64,000 nucleotides of DNA from Burkholderia sp. 8Y (GTDB lineage Bacteria > Pseudomonadota > Gammaproteobacteria > Burkholderiales > Burkholderiaceae). The DNA lies in contig NZ_LR733520.1 of the NCBI RefSeq assembly GCF_902506145.1, positions 374,580 through 438,579 on the forward strand, given 5' to 3'. Made by a program: the position numbers and the translations under genes. Numbering within the stretch: position 1 is the first letter of the stretch; each line of letters begins with the position of its first letter. The notes under the pieces were generated by a model. It did no database searches. It saw nothing but the letters and a program-made list of their open reading frames with translations, and had not been told where the DNA came from. Below, piece after piece: positions 53,193 to 62,654 of this stretch.

Positions 53193-54530
53193 ATGCCCCC
53201 GTTCGACACCCACACCGACGCGAGCCGGCACTATCAGTCCGGCTTCGCGAACGACTTCGCCACCGAGGCGCTTCCGGGCGCGCTGCCGCTCGGCCGCAAT
53301 TCGCCGCAGCGCGCGCCGTACGGCCTCTACGCCGAGCAGCTTTCCGGCACCGCGTTCACCGCGCCGCGCGCGCACAACCGGCGCTCGTGGCTGTATCGCA
53401 TCCGGCCGGCGGCGGTTCACAAGCCGTTCACGCGCATGACCGGCGAGGCGCTGCGCGCACGGCTCGTCGCGAATTTCGCCGACGTCCCGCCGACGCCGCC
53501 CAACCAGTTGCGCTGGGATCCGCTGCCGATGCCCGACGCGCCGACGGATTTCATCGACGGCTGGGTGACGATGGCGGGCAACGGCGCGGCGGAGTCGATG
53601 ACCGGCTGCGCAATTCACCTGTACGCGGCGAACCGCCCGATGTACGACCGCTTCTTCTATAACGCGGACGGCGAACTGTTGATCGTGCCGCAGCAGGGAC
53701 GGCTTTCGATTGCGACGGAACTCGGGCGGCTCGATATCGCGCCGTTCGAAATCGCGGTGATTCCGCGCGGCGTGCGCTTCGCCGTGACGCTGCCCGACGG
53801 CGAAGCGCGCGGCTATATCTGCGAGAACTTCGGCGCGTTGCTGCAACTGCCGGACCTCGGGCCGATCGGCTCGAACGGGCTCGCGAATCCGCGCGACTTT
53901 CTCACGCCGCACGCGGCTTACGAGGACCGCGAAGGCGACTTCGAACTCGTCGCGAAGATGAACGGCGTGCTGTGGCGCGCGGACATCGGCCATTCGCCGC
54001 TGGATGTGGTCGCGTGGCACGGCAACTACGCGCCGTACAAGTACGATCTGCGCCACTTCAACACCATCGGCTCGATTAGTTTCGATCATCCCGATCCGTC
54101 TATCTTCCTCGTGCTGCAATCGCCGAGCGACACGCCGGGCGTCGATTCGATCGACTTCGTGATCTTTCCGCCGCGCTGGCTCGCCGCCGAGGACACGTTC
54201 CGGCCGCCGTGGTTTCATCGCAATGTCGCGAGCGAATTCATGGGCCTCGTGCATGGCGTGTACGACGCGAAGGCGGAAGGCTTCGTGCCCGGCGGCGCGA
54301 GCCTGCACAACTGCATGTCGGGTCACGGGCCGGACGCGGATACGTTCGAGAAGGCATCCGCGAGCGATACGTCCAAGCCCGCGAAAGTCGGCGACACGAT
54401 GGCCTTCATGTTCGAAACGCGCACGCTTATCAAGCCCACGCAGTTCGCGCTCGAAACCGCGCAGTTGCAGGCGCATTACTACGAGTGCTGGCAAGGGCTC
54501 ACCAGGCACTTCAACCCGGAGCAACGATGA
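53193..54530 (+). CDS. hmgA: homogentisate 1,2-dioxygenase
   Basis: This 445-residue iron enzyme opens the ring of homogentisate to maleylacetoacetate in tyrosine and phenylalanine breakdown. Family segments are [19 protein letters not shown] at the N-terminus, [12 protein letters not shown], and the iron-binding region with [18 protein letters not shown] and [15 protein letters not shown], which holds the conserved His and Glu residues. The ATG at 53193 follows GGAG by 8 bases. A TTG at 53187 would add two residues only. Usually fumarylacetoacetase follows, but here hmgA is closed by its own terminator. Confidence 0.97.
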   Translation: MPPFDTHTDASRHYQSGFANDFATEALPGALPLGRNSPQRAPYGLYAEQLSGTAFTAPRAHNRRSWLYRIRPAAVHKPFTRMTGEALRARLVANFADVPPTPPNQLRWDPLPMPDAPTDFIDGWVTMAGNGAAESMTGCAIHLYAANRPMYDRFFYNADGELLIVPQQGRLSIATELGRLDIAPFEIAVIPRGVRFAVTLPDGEARGYICENFGALLQLPDLGPIGSNGLANPRDFLTPHAAYEDREGDFELVAKMNGVLWRADIGHSPLDVVAWHGNYAPYKYDLRHFNTIGSISFDHPDPSIFLVLQSPSDTPGVDSIDFVIFPPRWLAAEDTFRPPWFHRNVASEFMGLVHGVYDAKAEGFVPGGASLHNCMSGHGPDADTFEKASASDTSKPAKVGDTMAFMFETRTLIKPTQFALETAQLQAHYYECWQGLTRHFNPEQR

Positions 54531-54656
54531 ATAATGCGCTGAAGGCGGCGAGCGCGCATTCATAAATCACGCTATGCGGGTGGTGTCAGGGCGAGAGTTA
54601 TCGCGTTGAGTTTGGCGAGTGCGTGGACAAGATAATTCAGGCGTATCGATGAATGG

Positions 54657-54692
54657 CAAAAGCGGCTCCATTGCGAGCCGCTTTTGTTTTTC
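54657..54692 (+). terminator. intrinsic terminator after hmgA
   Basis: CAAAAGCGGCT (54657-54667) and AGCCGCTTTTG (54676-54686) form a perfect 11-bp stem with an 8-base loop followed by TTTTTC. The remaining 247 bases to the next gene hold no supported gene. Confidence 0.88.
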
Positions 54693-54939
54693 AACTGCTT
54701 CGCGCGGTATCGGTGCTTGGCGGCGCTGTTCCATCAATCGAAAACGATCGCCATTTAGTACGCCGATTCGTGCTTGAAAACGCGCGATTCGTAATCAACA
54801 ATGAAGCAGTCTCACAGCCGGGCGTCAGATCCGGCTGCGCCGTACCGATGTGTGCCGGGCATCAGTCTCTCCAGAAAGTGAACCGCGAACGCGATCGTTA
54901 TAGATTCGTTCAGTCATGCTTACGAGAACAAGGAACAAG

Positions 54940-56553
54940 ATGAAAACCGACCGCATGGGAAAGGCGCTGATTCTGGCAGTGGCTGTCGTCAATACGACGA
55001 TAATGCCGGTGAGTGGCATGGCTGGAAATCCCGCGCCGAATCCGTATTTGTCCGCGCCGAAAGGTGCCATGACGCATTTCGATCCAGTTCAGACCGATGC
55101 CTTCACGCAAGCGGTTCCTGCTGGAACACGAAACGCATATGGGCCGCTCGGCGTCACGCCGCAAACCTCGAATGGATTCCTGAATTTCGTCACGCTCAAA
55201 TCGACATCGCCTGATTATGTATGGGCGGTATCGAGCACCGGCGTGTCGTATCTGAAAGTCGCCAACGATGCCGTCACGCAAATGGGCGCAACGCTGGTTT
55301 TTCCGGGCGCCATCGTGGTTGCGCAGAATCTGCTGACGGCCGTTCTCACTCAGCCTTTCACGACCGTGCAGCAGGCGCAGGCGGCGCTTCAGTCGCTGGG
55401 GCTTCTGACCGGAGGACAGTCTCTCGGCCCGGCTTATAGCCTCGTGGATGCGGACAACGTGCTCTATTCCGGCGCCGTCGACAGTATCGTGGCAGTCGGA
55501 TTGATTTCGCCCGCGCTCCCTGCATTGGGCGTTCACATACTGCGCTCGATGCCGTCATCCGCTTTCGTCCAGTCGGGCGAGTCGATTACCGGGCTCTCAT
55601 TGAATTACGACGGCAAACTCGTCGTGCAGGGAACGCGCTCGGTTTCAGTCGTGGATCGCAATTTCAATTCGACACCGCAGACCGTGCGCTTCGGCAGTGA
55701 CGAGACGATCTCCAATTCACTGGCACTGGACGAAAACAACGGCCTTTACATTGTCAGCGACAAGAAGATGCATAAGGTCGTATGGACCGGCAGCGTCTTG
55801 TCGAATCAGGCCGCCGACGGCGCATGGGAATCGCCTTATCCGTCGGGCGACACCTTTCCCACCTTATTCGGTTCGGGTTCCGGTTCGACGCCCACGCTCA
55901 TGGGATTCGGCAGCGATCCGGACAAACTCGTCGTCATCACGGACGGGCTGAAGCGCATGAATCTGATCGCATTCTGGCGAAATGCAATTCCCTCGGGGTT
56001 CACCAGTCGTATTGCGGGCCAAATTCCGGTGACGGCGGGATTGCCGCTCGATACGCAGTACATCCAGTCCGATCAATCCGTCACGGTGGACGGCTATGGC
56101 GCGTTCGTCGTGAATAACGTGGGTCAGGCCGGACTGAGAGACACCATCGGAACCATCATTCCCGATGCGCTCGTGCGCGGTCCTGTTCTCGATTCTCCGC
56201 TGGGCGTCGAGCGATTCGAATGGAATCCGCTCACGCATGGCTGGACTTCGGTCTGGTCGCGCGGCGATATTTCGTCCAATACGATGGTTCCGGGGAAGAG
56301 CATCGCATCCAATACGGTTTTTGTCAGCGGCTATTACCGAACCAATAATAGCGGATGGGAAATCACCGGACTCGACTGGAATACTGGACAGACGGTGCAT
56401 CGCACGATTCTGGGACCGAGCACTTACGGCAACGGAATGTACGCGCCCATTGAATTCCTGCCGGACGGAAATTTGTTCTTCAACGGCGTTCTCGGCTTTA
56501 TTCGTGTTCAATTGCCGAGCGGGCTGGTTTATCCGGCTGGATTGCCTCTCTGA
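54940..56553 (+). CDS. exported protein of unknown function, beta-propeller-like
   Basis: I do not recognise this 537-residue protein. It has a signal peptide (about residues 1-32, MGKALILAVAVVNTTIMPVS then GMAG). The mature part repeats short blade-like elements such as SLNYDGKLVVQG, LDENNGLYIVSDKKMHKVVW, MGFGSDPDKLVVITDGLKRM and VDGYGAFVVNN, spaced as in SMP-30/NHL-type beta-propellers. No catalytic signature or cysteine framework stands out. AAGGAAC precedes the ATG at 54940; an earlier ATG at 54916 adds eight polar residues. Base use is less GC-rich than neighbours such as hmgA, suggesting a transferred or fast-evolving gene. It stands alone between terminator and MFS gene. Confidence 0.7.
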   Translation: MKTDRMGKALILAVAVVNTTIMPVSGMAGNPAPNPYLSAPKGAMTHFDPVQTDAFTQAVPAGTRNAYGPLGVTPQTSNGFLNFVTLKSTSPDYVWAVSSTGVSYLKVANDAVTQMGATLVFPGAIVVAQNLLTAVLTQPFTTVQQAQAALQSLGLLTGGQSLGPAYSLVDADNVLYSGAVDSIVAVGLISPALPALGVHILRSMPSSAFVQSGESITGLSLNYDGKLVVQGTRSVSVVDRNFNSTPQTVRFGSDETISNSLALDENNGLYIVSDKKMHKVVWTGSVLSNQAADGAWESPYPSGDTFPTLFGSGSGSTPTLMGFGSDPDKLVVITDGLKRMNLIAFWRNAIPSGFTSRIAGQIPVTAGLPLDTQYIQSDQSVTVDGYGAFVVNNVGQAGLRDTIGTIIPDALVRGPVLDSPLGVERFEWNPLTHGWTSVWSRGDISSNTMVPGKSIASNTVFVSGYYRTNNSGWEITGLDWNTGQTVHRTILGPSTYGNGMYAPIEFLPDGNLFFNGVLGFIRVQLPSGLVYPAGLPL

Positions 56554-56637
56554 GTTTCCGGGGGCGCGCACCGCGCCCTGGTTTCGCAGATCAACCGGCG
56601 CGAGAGGACGTCTCGCATCAACCGCCCGCCGTGAGCT

Positions 56638-57810
56638 TCAGGCGGCCTGCCCGATGGCGAGACGGCGCGCGCGCTTGTCGAGCGTCGCGGACAGGAGCGT
56701 CAGCCCGAACGCGCCGCACGCCATCGCGACGCCGACCCACGGCAGCGCGGTCATCGGCGCGCCGGCGCTGATCGCGCAACCGCCGAGCCAGGCGCCTGTC
56801 GCGTTGCCGAGATTGAAAGCGCCCTGATTGAGCGTCGAGGCGAGATTCGGCGCATCGCTCGCGCGGTTCACGATCAGGATCTGCAACGGCGGCACGATGG
56901 CGAACGCGAGCACGCCCCACAGGAAGATGGTGATCATCGCGGCGATCGGCTCGTGCATCGTCGCGGCGAAGATGGTGAGAATAACGACGATCGACGCGAG
57001 AAACGACAGCAGCGAGCGCAAGAGCTTCCAGTCGGCGAGCTTGCCGCCGAGCGTGCTGCCGACCGTCAGCCCGAGGCCGAACAGCAGCAGCACGTACGTG
57101 ACCGCGTGCGGCGAAACGCCCGTCACGTCTTCGAGAATCGGCGTGATATACGTGAACACCGAAAAGAGACTCGCCGACGCCAGCACGCTGATGCCGAGCA
57201 CCATCAGCACTTGCGGGTTCTTGAGCACGTCGAATTCGCGCAGGATGCTGGTCTCGCGCATCTCGATGTGCTTCGGCAGGCACACGGCGAGCGCGCCCGC
57301 CGCCGCAATGCCGATCAGCGTCACGACCCAGAAGGTCGCGCGCCAACCCGCTGCCTGGCCGAGCGCGGTGCCGAGCGGCACGCCGAGCACGTTGGCGAGC
57401 GTGAGGCCGGTGAACATCAGCGCGATGGCTTGCGCGCGGCGGTTCGGCGCGACGAGGTCCGCCGCCACCACCGAGCCGATGCCGAAGAACGCCCCGTGAC
57501 AGAACGCCGTGACGATGCGCGCGGCCATCAGCACCCAGTAATTCGGCGCGAGCGCGCACAGCAGGTTGCCGACGATGAACACGCCGATCAGGCCCATCAG
57601 CGCCTTCTTGCGCGGCATCTTCGCGGTGACGATGGCGAGAATCGGCGCGCCGATGGTGACGCCGAGCGCATAGCCCGAGACGAGCATGCCGGCGGCGGGA
57701 ATCGACACGGCGAGATCGCGGGCGACGTTGGGCAAGAGGCCCATGATGACGAATTCGGTCGTGCCGATGCCGAACGCGGCAATTGCAAGAGCGAGGAGAG
57801 GCAAGGGCAT
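56638..57810 (-). CDS. MFS transporter, DHA1 drug/sugar efflux (AraJ/SotB-like)
   Basis: A 390-residue 12-helix major facilitator. The first helix ALAIAAFGIGTTEFVIMGLLPN, motif A-like TAKMPRKKALMG between helices 2 and 3, and FTGLTLANVLGVPLGTALG (motif C region in helix 5) are typical of the AraJ/YdhP group that exports arabinose, IPTG-like sugars or drugs. Which substrate is exported cannot be told. No regulator is adjacent. Confidence 0.88.
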   Translation of the reverse strand: MPLPLLALAIAAFGIGTTEFVIMGLLPNVARDLAVSIPAAGMLVSGYALGVTIGAPILAIVTAKMPRKKALMGLIGVFIVGNLLCALAPNYWVLMAARIVTAFCHGAFFGIGSVVAADLVAPNRRAQAIALMFTGLTLANVLGVPLGTALGQAAGWRATFWVVTLIGIAAAGALAVCLPKHIEMRETSILREFDVLKNPQVLMVLGISVLASASLFSVFTYITPILEDVTGVSPHAVTYVLLLFGLGLTVGSTLGGKLADWKLLRSLLSFLASIVVILTIFAATMHEPIAAMITIFLWGVLAFAIVPPLQILIVNRASDAPNLASTLNQGAFNLGNATGAWLGGCAISAGAPMTALPWVGVAMACGAFGLTLLSATLDKRARRLAIGQAA

Positions 57811-58090
57811 GGCGGAAGGCGGGAAGGATGGGCGCGTCGGCCTGAATGACGACGCAAGGAAGCCTCGGATTCTACCGAAAGGTGATTTTTGGTGCTGGTA
57901 GAAACCCTGAGATTCGCGTGGCTCGACAATGCCGGATCATGAGCAGTTCTTCGTACGATTCGCCCGCGCGGCGCACGGATTTCGCGCAGTCGGAGGGCGC
58001 AGCGTCGCATGCGTTTCACGTTTTCACCCACGTCGCGCGAATCGTTGCGCGGCGCAAGTGTTGGAAAAACACAGCAATCACTGAACGAAC

Positions 58091-58531
58091 ATGTCGCCAT
58101 TGAAAACCTGTCTGCGCGCGGCCATCGCCTGCGCGGTACTGCTTGCCACGCACGCGCACGCCCAGAGCGATGCCGCCGGTCCCGTCGCGACGCACGCGGG
58201 CACCGTCTATTTCCTGCGCGACGAATCCGGTTTCGCCGCGATGCTCGGCACGCAGGCGTTCGACCGTTTCGACGCCCGCCGTCTCGCCCATTTCGACGAA
58301 GCGGGCGAAAGCGGCACGATCACGCGCACGCTGATGCAGACCGACACCGGCCCGGTGCTCTACGACTTTCGGCGCAATCCGCCGCTCGTGCAGCGCGCGG
58401 GCAAGCGCATGACGGTGCAGCGCGTGTTCTGGCAAGGCGATGAAGTGGTCATGCAGACCACGGCGGGCCGGTACAAGCTGGAGCGCGGCGCGCTCACGAA
58501 GCTTCAGTCATCGACGAAGACGTATCACTGA
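58091..58531 (+). CDS. small exported protein of unknown function
   Basis: A 146-residue protein with a clear signal peptide (residues 1-25, ending HAHAQS) and a basic mature domain of about 120 residues rich in short strands (GTVYFLRDESGF, TGPVLYDFRRNPPLV, DEVVMQTTAGRYKLE). No family is recognised. It diverges from the MFS gene and converges with pdeM (9 bases between the stops). Confidence 0.65.
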   Translation: MSPLKTCLRAAIACAVLLATHAHAQSDAAGPVATHAGTVYFLRDESGFAAMLGTQAFDRFDARRLAHFDEAGESGTITRTLMQTDTGPVLYDFRRNPPLVQRAGKRMTVQRVFWQGDEVVMQTTAGRYKLERGALTKLQSSTKTYH

Positions 58532-58540
58532 GCGCGACGC

Positions 58541-59209
58541 TCACACGCGCACGCCGAACACGCGCTCGCCCGCCACCACGTACACGGCTTCGTTCGCGCG
58601 GCGCACGGCGTCGTTCACTTCGAAGCCGCCCGTGAACGCGCCGAACGCGGGCAGCACGCCCGCGCGCCGGCCGAAGCGAAAGCACGGCAGCCGCACGCTG
58701 TCGATGCGCGTCGCGAGCCGATACACCGGGTGCTCGTGGCCGGCGAGCGCGTAGCCGTCGTCCACGCTTTGCGGATGGTGACAGAGCGCCCACGGCCCGA
58801 GCCGATACGGCTCCTTCACCAGCTCGACGCCGAAGCGCGACGGCAGCGCGCCCGCATGCCGGTCGTGATTGCCTTCGACGAGCACGAGCCGCAACGCGCG
58901 ATGCTTCGCGCGCCAGGCGTCGAGCGCGGCGAGCGTTTCATCGGCGTGGGATTCGCGCGCGTGCAGCAGGTCGCCCAGAAAGACGATCGACTCCGGCCGA
59001 TGCGTCGCGATCAGCGCATCGAGCCGTGCGAGATTGTCGGCCGTGGCGCCTGCCGGCACCGGAATGCCGCGCGCGCGGAACACGGCGTCCTTGCCGAAAT
59101 GCGCGTCCGCGATGAACAGGCTCTTTTCGAGCGGATCGAACGCGGCGCGCTCGGCGGAGAGCACGAGCGCGTGGCCGTTCACATCGATGGTCAGGGCTTC
59201 GATTGGCAT
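58541..59209 (-). CDS. pdeM: ligase-associated DNA damage response endonuclease PdeM
   Basis: A 222-residue calcineurin-like metallophosphoesterase with the metal-binding series ADAHFGKD, GDLLHARESH, GNHDRH and GHEHPVY. PdeM accompanies an ATP-dependent ligase and a DEXH helicase in many proteobacteria and is thought to process DNA during repair. Both partners are encoded upstream on the same strand here. The start at 59209 begins MPIEALTIDVNG as in homologues; the longer frame adds an unsupported 41 residues. Unusually, almost 700 bases separate it from the helicase stop. Confidence 0.9.
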   Translation of the reverse strand: MPIEALTIDVNGHALVLSAERAAFDPLEKSLFIADAHFGKDAVFRARGIPVPAGATADNLARLDALIATHRPESIVFLGDLLHARESHADETLAALDAWRAKHRALRLVLVEGNHDRHAGALPSRFGVELVKEPYRLGPWALCHHPQSVDDGYALAGHEHPVYRLATRIDSVRLPCFRFGRRAGVLPAFGAFTGGFEVNDAVRRANEAVYVVAGERVFGVRV

Positions 59210-59297
59210 TGGGGCATATCGGCAGTACCTCGGAGACCGGATTCTCGTGCAAGATGCGAGCCGCGCAAACTTACTTCCCGCGTCACCTGAAGTACGT

Positions 59298-59423
59298 TCA
59301 CCATGCATATCGAAGCCAGAACAATAGCGCAAGCGCCAGGAGACATTTGATCACGACGACTTTGCGGACAACGCCAACGACGACTTTGCTCGATACCTTT
59401 GACGACTGCTTCTTCCGTTTCAT
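59298..59423 (-). CDS. possible 41-residue small membrane protein
   Basis: A short frame beginning MKRKKQSSKVSSK, strongly basic for its first 13 residues, continuing through a Val-rich segment to a hydrophobic end VVVIKCLLALALLFWLRYAW that could span the membrane. A perfect AGGAGG lies upstream on the minus strand, though 12 bases from the ATG, which is long. It sits in the unusual gap between helicase and pdeM. No homologue is recognised, so it is a candidate only. Confidence 0.35.
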   Translation of the reverse strand: MKRKKQSSKVSSKVVVGVVRKVVVIKCLLALALLFWLRYAW

Positions 59424-59645
59424 TCGCAACCTGCGCCTCCTATTCCAAACCGTCCAGGACCTTCCCAGAACGGTCCACGCAGCATAGCCGTGATATGTCA
59501 CTTTGGAGCGGATTACGTCTAACTTTCGGATTAATCAATTGCCGTTTTCACGAGACCGCTTCTGAAGCGCTTCGAAGCGTTCCATAAAGCGGTTACGGCG
59601 CAGGGAAGTGCAATAACAGCGTGCCTGTTGTCAGCATGGCAATGA

Positions 59646-59692
59646 AAAAGGAGCTCACGAACGGAGCTCCTTTTGGTCTCCGCTACGCGGAG
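59646..59692. terminator. two adjacent hairpins in the gap between helicase and pdeM
   Basis: AAAAGGAGCT (59646-59655) and AGCTCCTTTT (59665-59674) form a 10-bp stem that could terminate transcription in either direction. CTCCGC-TAC-GCGGAG (59678-59692) forms a second small hairpin immediately after. No gene is visible on the plus strand that would need a terminator here. On the minus strand it would uncouple pdeM from the helicase. The rest of 59424-59906 shows nothing else recognisable. Confidence 0.5.
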
Positions 59693-59906
59693 GATTTCTC
59701 GCGGTCAAACATCCAACCCGTCGAGGACCGGTCTATCTCCGCAATCGCAGAGTAACCGTGCAACCAGGCAGCGCAAGTCGAGCTTGTCGCGCCTGCCGCA
59801 AGCTATCAAAAATTGCGTAAGAGTGCAAACTTTCAGCTCCGAACTGCATCAGGCTCAGACCGAGCAAACGGGCGTCGATCGTCAGTGCCTGACTGCCCAA
59901 CCACTC

Positions 59907-62654
59907 CTACGCCTGCGCCGCCTTCTCCAGCTCCGCCAGCATCCGCTCCACGCGATCCGCGAGCTTTTCCGTGCTCACCTTCTCCCGCAGCCGCCCGACG
60001 ATCAGCGGGAACGCGAACGGCGTCGGCTTCTTCGGATGCGTGAGCGCGAGGCGGCTCTCGCTCATCCGCACGAGCGCGCTGCGCAGGCGGCCGAGTTCCA
60101 GTTCCTGAAGCATCACTTCCTGATCCGCCTGCGTGAGCAGCAAGTTGCCGCTGTCGTGCTTGCGGAACACCTCGTAGAACAGCCCGCTCGACGCCTGCAA
60201 CTGCCGCGCGCTTTTCTGCTGCCCCGGATGTCCCTGATAGATCAGCCCCGACACCCGCGCGATCTCGCGAAAGCGCCGGGCCGACAGTTCGGATGCGTTC
60301 AGGCTCGCAAGAATGTCGTGCTCCAGATGCTCGGGCGAAAAGAGCCCTTCCGCGATGAGCGTTTCCCAGTCGAACGGACGCGCCGAGAGCAGCTCGAAGC
60401 CGTAGTCGTTCATCGAAATGGAAAACGTGCTCGGTTGATCGCGCGCCACGCGCCAGCCGATCAGCGATCCCAGTCCGATATGCGCCATGCGCCCCGCGAA
60501 CGGATAGCAGAAGAAGTGATGCCCTTCGCGCGAGCGCACCGTCTCCACGACCAGCACGCCCGGCCCCGGCAGCGCGGACCACTTCGCCTGCAAGTCGAGC
60601 AGCGGCTTGACGGCCTGCATCTCCGGCTCGTCGTAGATGCCGTCGTTGGCGCGGGCGAGCATCACGAGCGCGGCTTCCGCCAGTTCCGACGACAGCGGCA
60701 TCTTGCTGCCCGCCCATTGCGGCATCGCGCCGCGAGAAGAGGTCGCGCGCTTCACGTAGGCGGTCATGTCGCGCACGCGCACGAGTTCCAGCGCGCGTCC
60801 GCCGAAGGTGAAGACATCGCCGGGCTTCAGGCGCGAGATGAACGATTCTTCCATCGCGCCGATGCGTCCGCCCGTCATATACGCGACGTTGATCGTGGCG
60901 TTCGCGACGATGGTGCCGACATTGTTCCGATGCCGCCGCACGAGGTCTTCGCGCGGCACGCGATACACGCCGTCATCGCCCGGAACGACGCGGTGATAGT
61001 CCGGATACGCCGAAAGCGACGCGCCGCCGCGCTCGACGAACGCGAGCGCCCAGTCGAATTCCGCCTGCGTGAGATCGCGGTACGCGTAGGCGGTCCGCAC
61101 TTCGTCGAACATCTCGGCGGCCTCGAATCCGCCGCCGATCGCGACCGTGACGAGATGCTGCACGAGCACGTCGAGCGGCTTGAGCGGCATGTCGCGCCCT
61201 TCGATGCGATGCTCGCCGATCGCCCAGCGCGCCGCCGCCGCCTCGACGAGTTCGAGCGCGTGCGTCGGCACGATCGTCACGCGCGAGACGCGGCCCGGCG
61301 CGTGCCCGGAGCGCCCGGCGCGCTGCATCAGCCGCGCGACGCCTTTGGGCGAGCCGATCTGAAATACGCGATCCACCGGCAGGAAATCGACGCCGAGATC
61401 GAGACTCGACGTGCACACGACCGCCTTCAGTTGTCCGTTTTTGAGGCCGAGTTCGACCCAATCGCGGACTTCCTTGTCGAGTGAGCCGTGATGCAGCGCG
61501 ATGAGCCCGGCCCAGTCCGGCCGCAGATCGAGCAGCGCGCGATACCAGATTTCCGACTGCGAGCGCGTGTTGGTGAAGACGAGCGAGCTTTGCGCATGCT
61601 CGATTTCATCGGCGACCGGCCCAACCTGCCGCACGCCGAGATGCCCGCCCCACGGAAAGCGTTCGATGGTCTCGGGAATCAGCGTATCGACGACGAGCGT
61701 TTTTGGCTGCGCGCCTTGCACGACCACGCGCGGCGTATTCACGGGATGCAGCAGCGCGTCGTGCGCGAGCGCGAGATTGCCGAGCGTCGCGGACAAGCCC
61801 CAGATTTGCAGATCGGAACGCCAGTGCGCGAGGCGCGCGAGCGCCAGTTGCGTCTGCGTGCCGCGCTTGTTGCCGAGCAGTTCGTGCCATTCGTCGATCA
61901 CGACGAGCCGCACGTGCGCGAGTTCTTCGCGGGCATTGGCGCGGGTGAGCATGAGCGTGAGGCTTTCGGGCGTCGTGACGAGCGCGGACGGCATGCGGCG
62001 GTTCTGCCGCGCGCGTTCCGTCGATGACGTGTCGCCCGTGCGTAGCCCGACGGTCCACGGCACCGAGAGCGCGCTGACGGCCGTTTGCAGCGCGCGGGCG
62101 GTGTCGGCGGCGAGCGCGCGCATCGGCGTGATCCAGAGCACGGTGAGCGGGGCGGGGAGCGGTGCTTTGGTTATGTCGGCGGCTTCGCTGTCAGCCGATT
62201 GAGTCGCTTGCGGGTTCGATTCGTCGTGAGCCGCGGTGTTCGCGCGGCGCTTGCGGCTGGCCTTCGGCTTTTGTTTCGGCTGCGGCGGGCTTGCGTAGGC
62301 CGCGAGCGCGCCGAGCCAGATCGCCCACGTCTTGCCCGCGCCGGTGGTCGCATGCAGCAGGCCGCTCGCGCCGCGTTCGACCTCGCGCCACACTTCGCGC
62401 TGAAACGGAAATGGCTGCCAGCCGCGCGCATCGAACCAGCGGGCGATGCGTTCGTCCATCGGTTTCGCGGCTTCTGTTGCGTCGTACACGAAGGGCGCGG
62501 GCCGGAAGAGGTCGGCGGCGGCGTCGAGTTTCGCTTGCGCGGCCTGCGTGCGCGGAACGCGGCGCGGACGCGGGGCGCGGCGTTTCGCGCGGGCGGCGGG
62601 TTCGGGCGGCTGTTCGTCGTCGTGCTGAAGCTCGCTTTCGTCTTCGCGGTTCAT
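59907..62654 (-). CDS. ligase-associated DNA damage response DEXH-box helicase (Lhr-like)
   Basis: A 915-residue superfamily 2 helicase. A basic, charged leader (about 1-60) precedes the RecA-like domains: Walker [21 protein letters not shown] (Ia/Ib), [11 protein letters not shown] (DExH form), LSATLGN (III), [25 protein letters not shown] (V) and [11 protein letters not shown] (VI). The Lhr-core winged helix and C-terminal domain follow. It acts with the ligase and PdeM in DNA repair. ATG 62654 is chosen because GAGG lies 7 bases upstream and it overlaps the preceding stop as ATGA. The same frame is open through the repeat array to an ATG at 63242, so an extension of 196 Arg/Ser-rich residues is formally possible. 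Confidence 0.92.
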   Translation of the reverse strand: MNREDESELQHDDEQPPEPAARAKRRAPRPRRVPRTQAAQAKLDAAADLFRPAPFVYDATEAAKPMDERIARWFDARGWQPFPFQREVWREVERGASGLLHATTGAGKTWAIWLGALAAYASPPQPKQKPKASRKRRANTAAHDESNPQATQSADSEAADITKAPLPAPLTVLWITPMRALAADTARALQTAVSALSVPWTVGLRTGDTSSTERARQNRRMPSALVTTPESLTLMLTRANAREELAHVRLVVIDEWHELLGNKRGTQTQLALARLAHWRSDLQIWGLSATLGNLALAHDALLHPVNTPRVVVQGAQPKTLVVDTLIPETIERFPWGGHLGVRQVGPVADEIEHAQSSLVFTNTRSQSEIWYRALLDLRPDWAGLIALHHGSLDKEVRDWVELGLKNGQLKAVVCTSSLDLGVDFLPVDRVFQIGSPKGVARLMQRAGRSGHAPGRVSRVTIVPTHALELVEAAAARWAIGEHRIEGRDMPLKPLDVLVQHLVTVAIGGGFEAAEMFDEVRTAYAYRDLTQAEFDWALAFVERGGASLSAYPDYHRVVPGDDGVYRVPREDLVRRHRNNVGTIVANATINVAYMTGGRIGAMEESFISRLKPGDVFTFGGRALELVRVRDMTAYVKRATSSRGAMPQWAGSKMPLSSELAEAALVMLARANDGIYDEPEMQAVKPLLDLQAKWSALPGPGVLVVETVRSREGHHFFCYPFAGRMAHIGLGSLIGWRVARDQPSTFSISMNDYGFELLSARPFDWETLIAEGLFSPEHLEHDILASLNASELSARRFREIARVSGLIYQGHPGQQKSARQLQASSGLFYEVFRKHDSGNLLLTQADQEVMLQELELGRLRSALVRMSESRLALTHPKKPTPFAFPLIVGRLREKVSTEKLADRVERMLAELEKAAQA

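Noticed and set aside
54653..54943. Plus-strand frame of 96 codons after hmgA
   Set aside because: It begins within the hmgA terminator hairpin and ends in the ribosome site of the next gene, so it is not a credible gene.
59203..59487. Plus-strand frame of 94 codons between pdeM and helicase
   Set aside because: No ribosome site or domain; it starts antisense inside pdeM.
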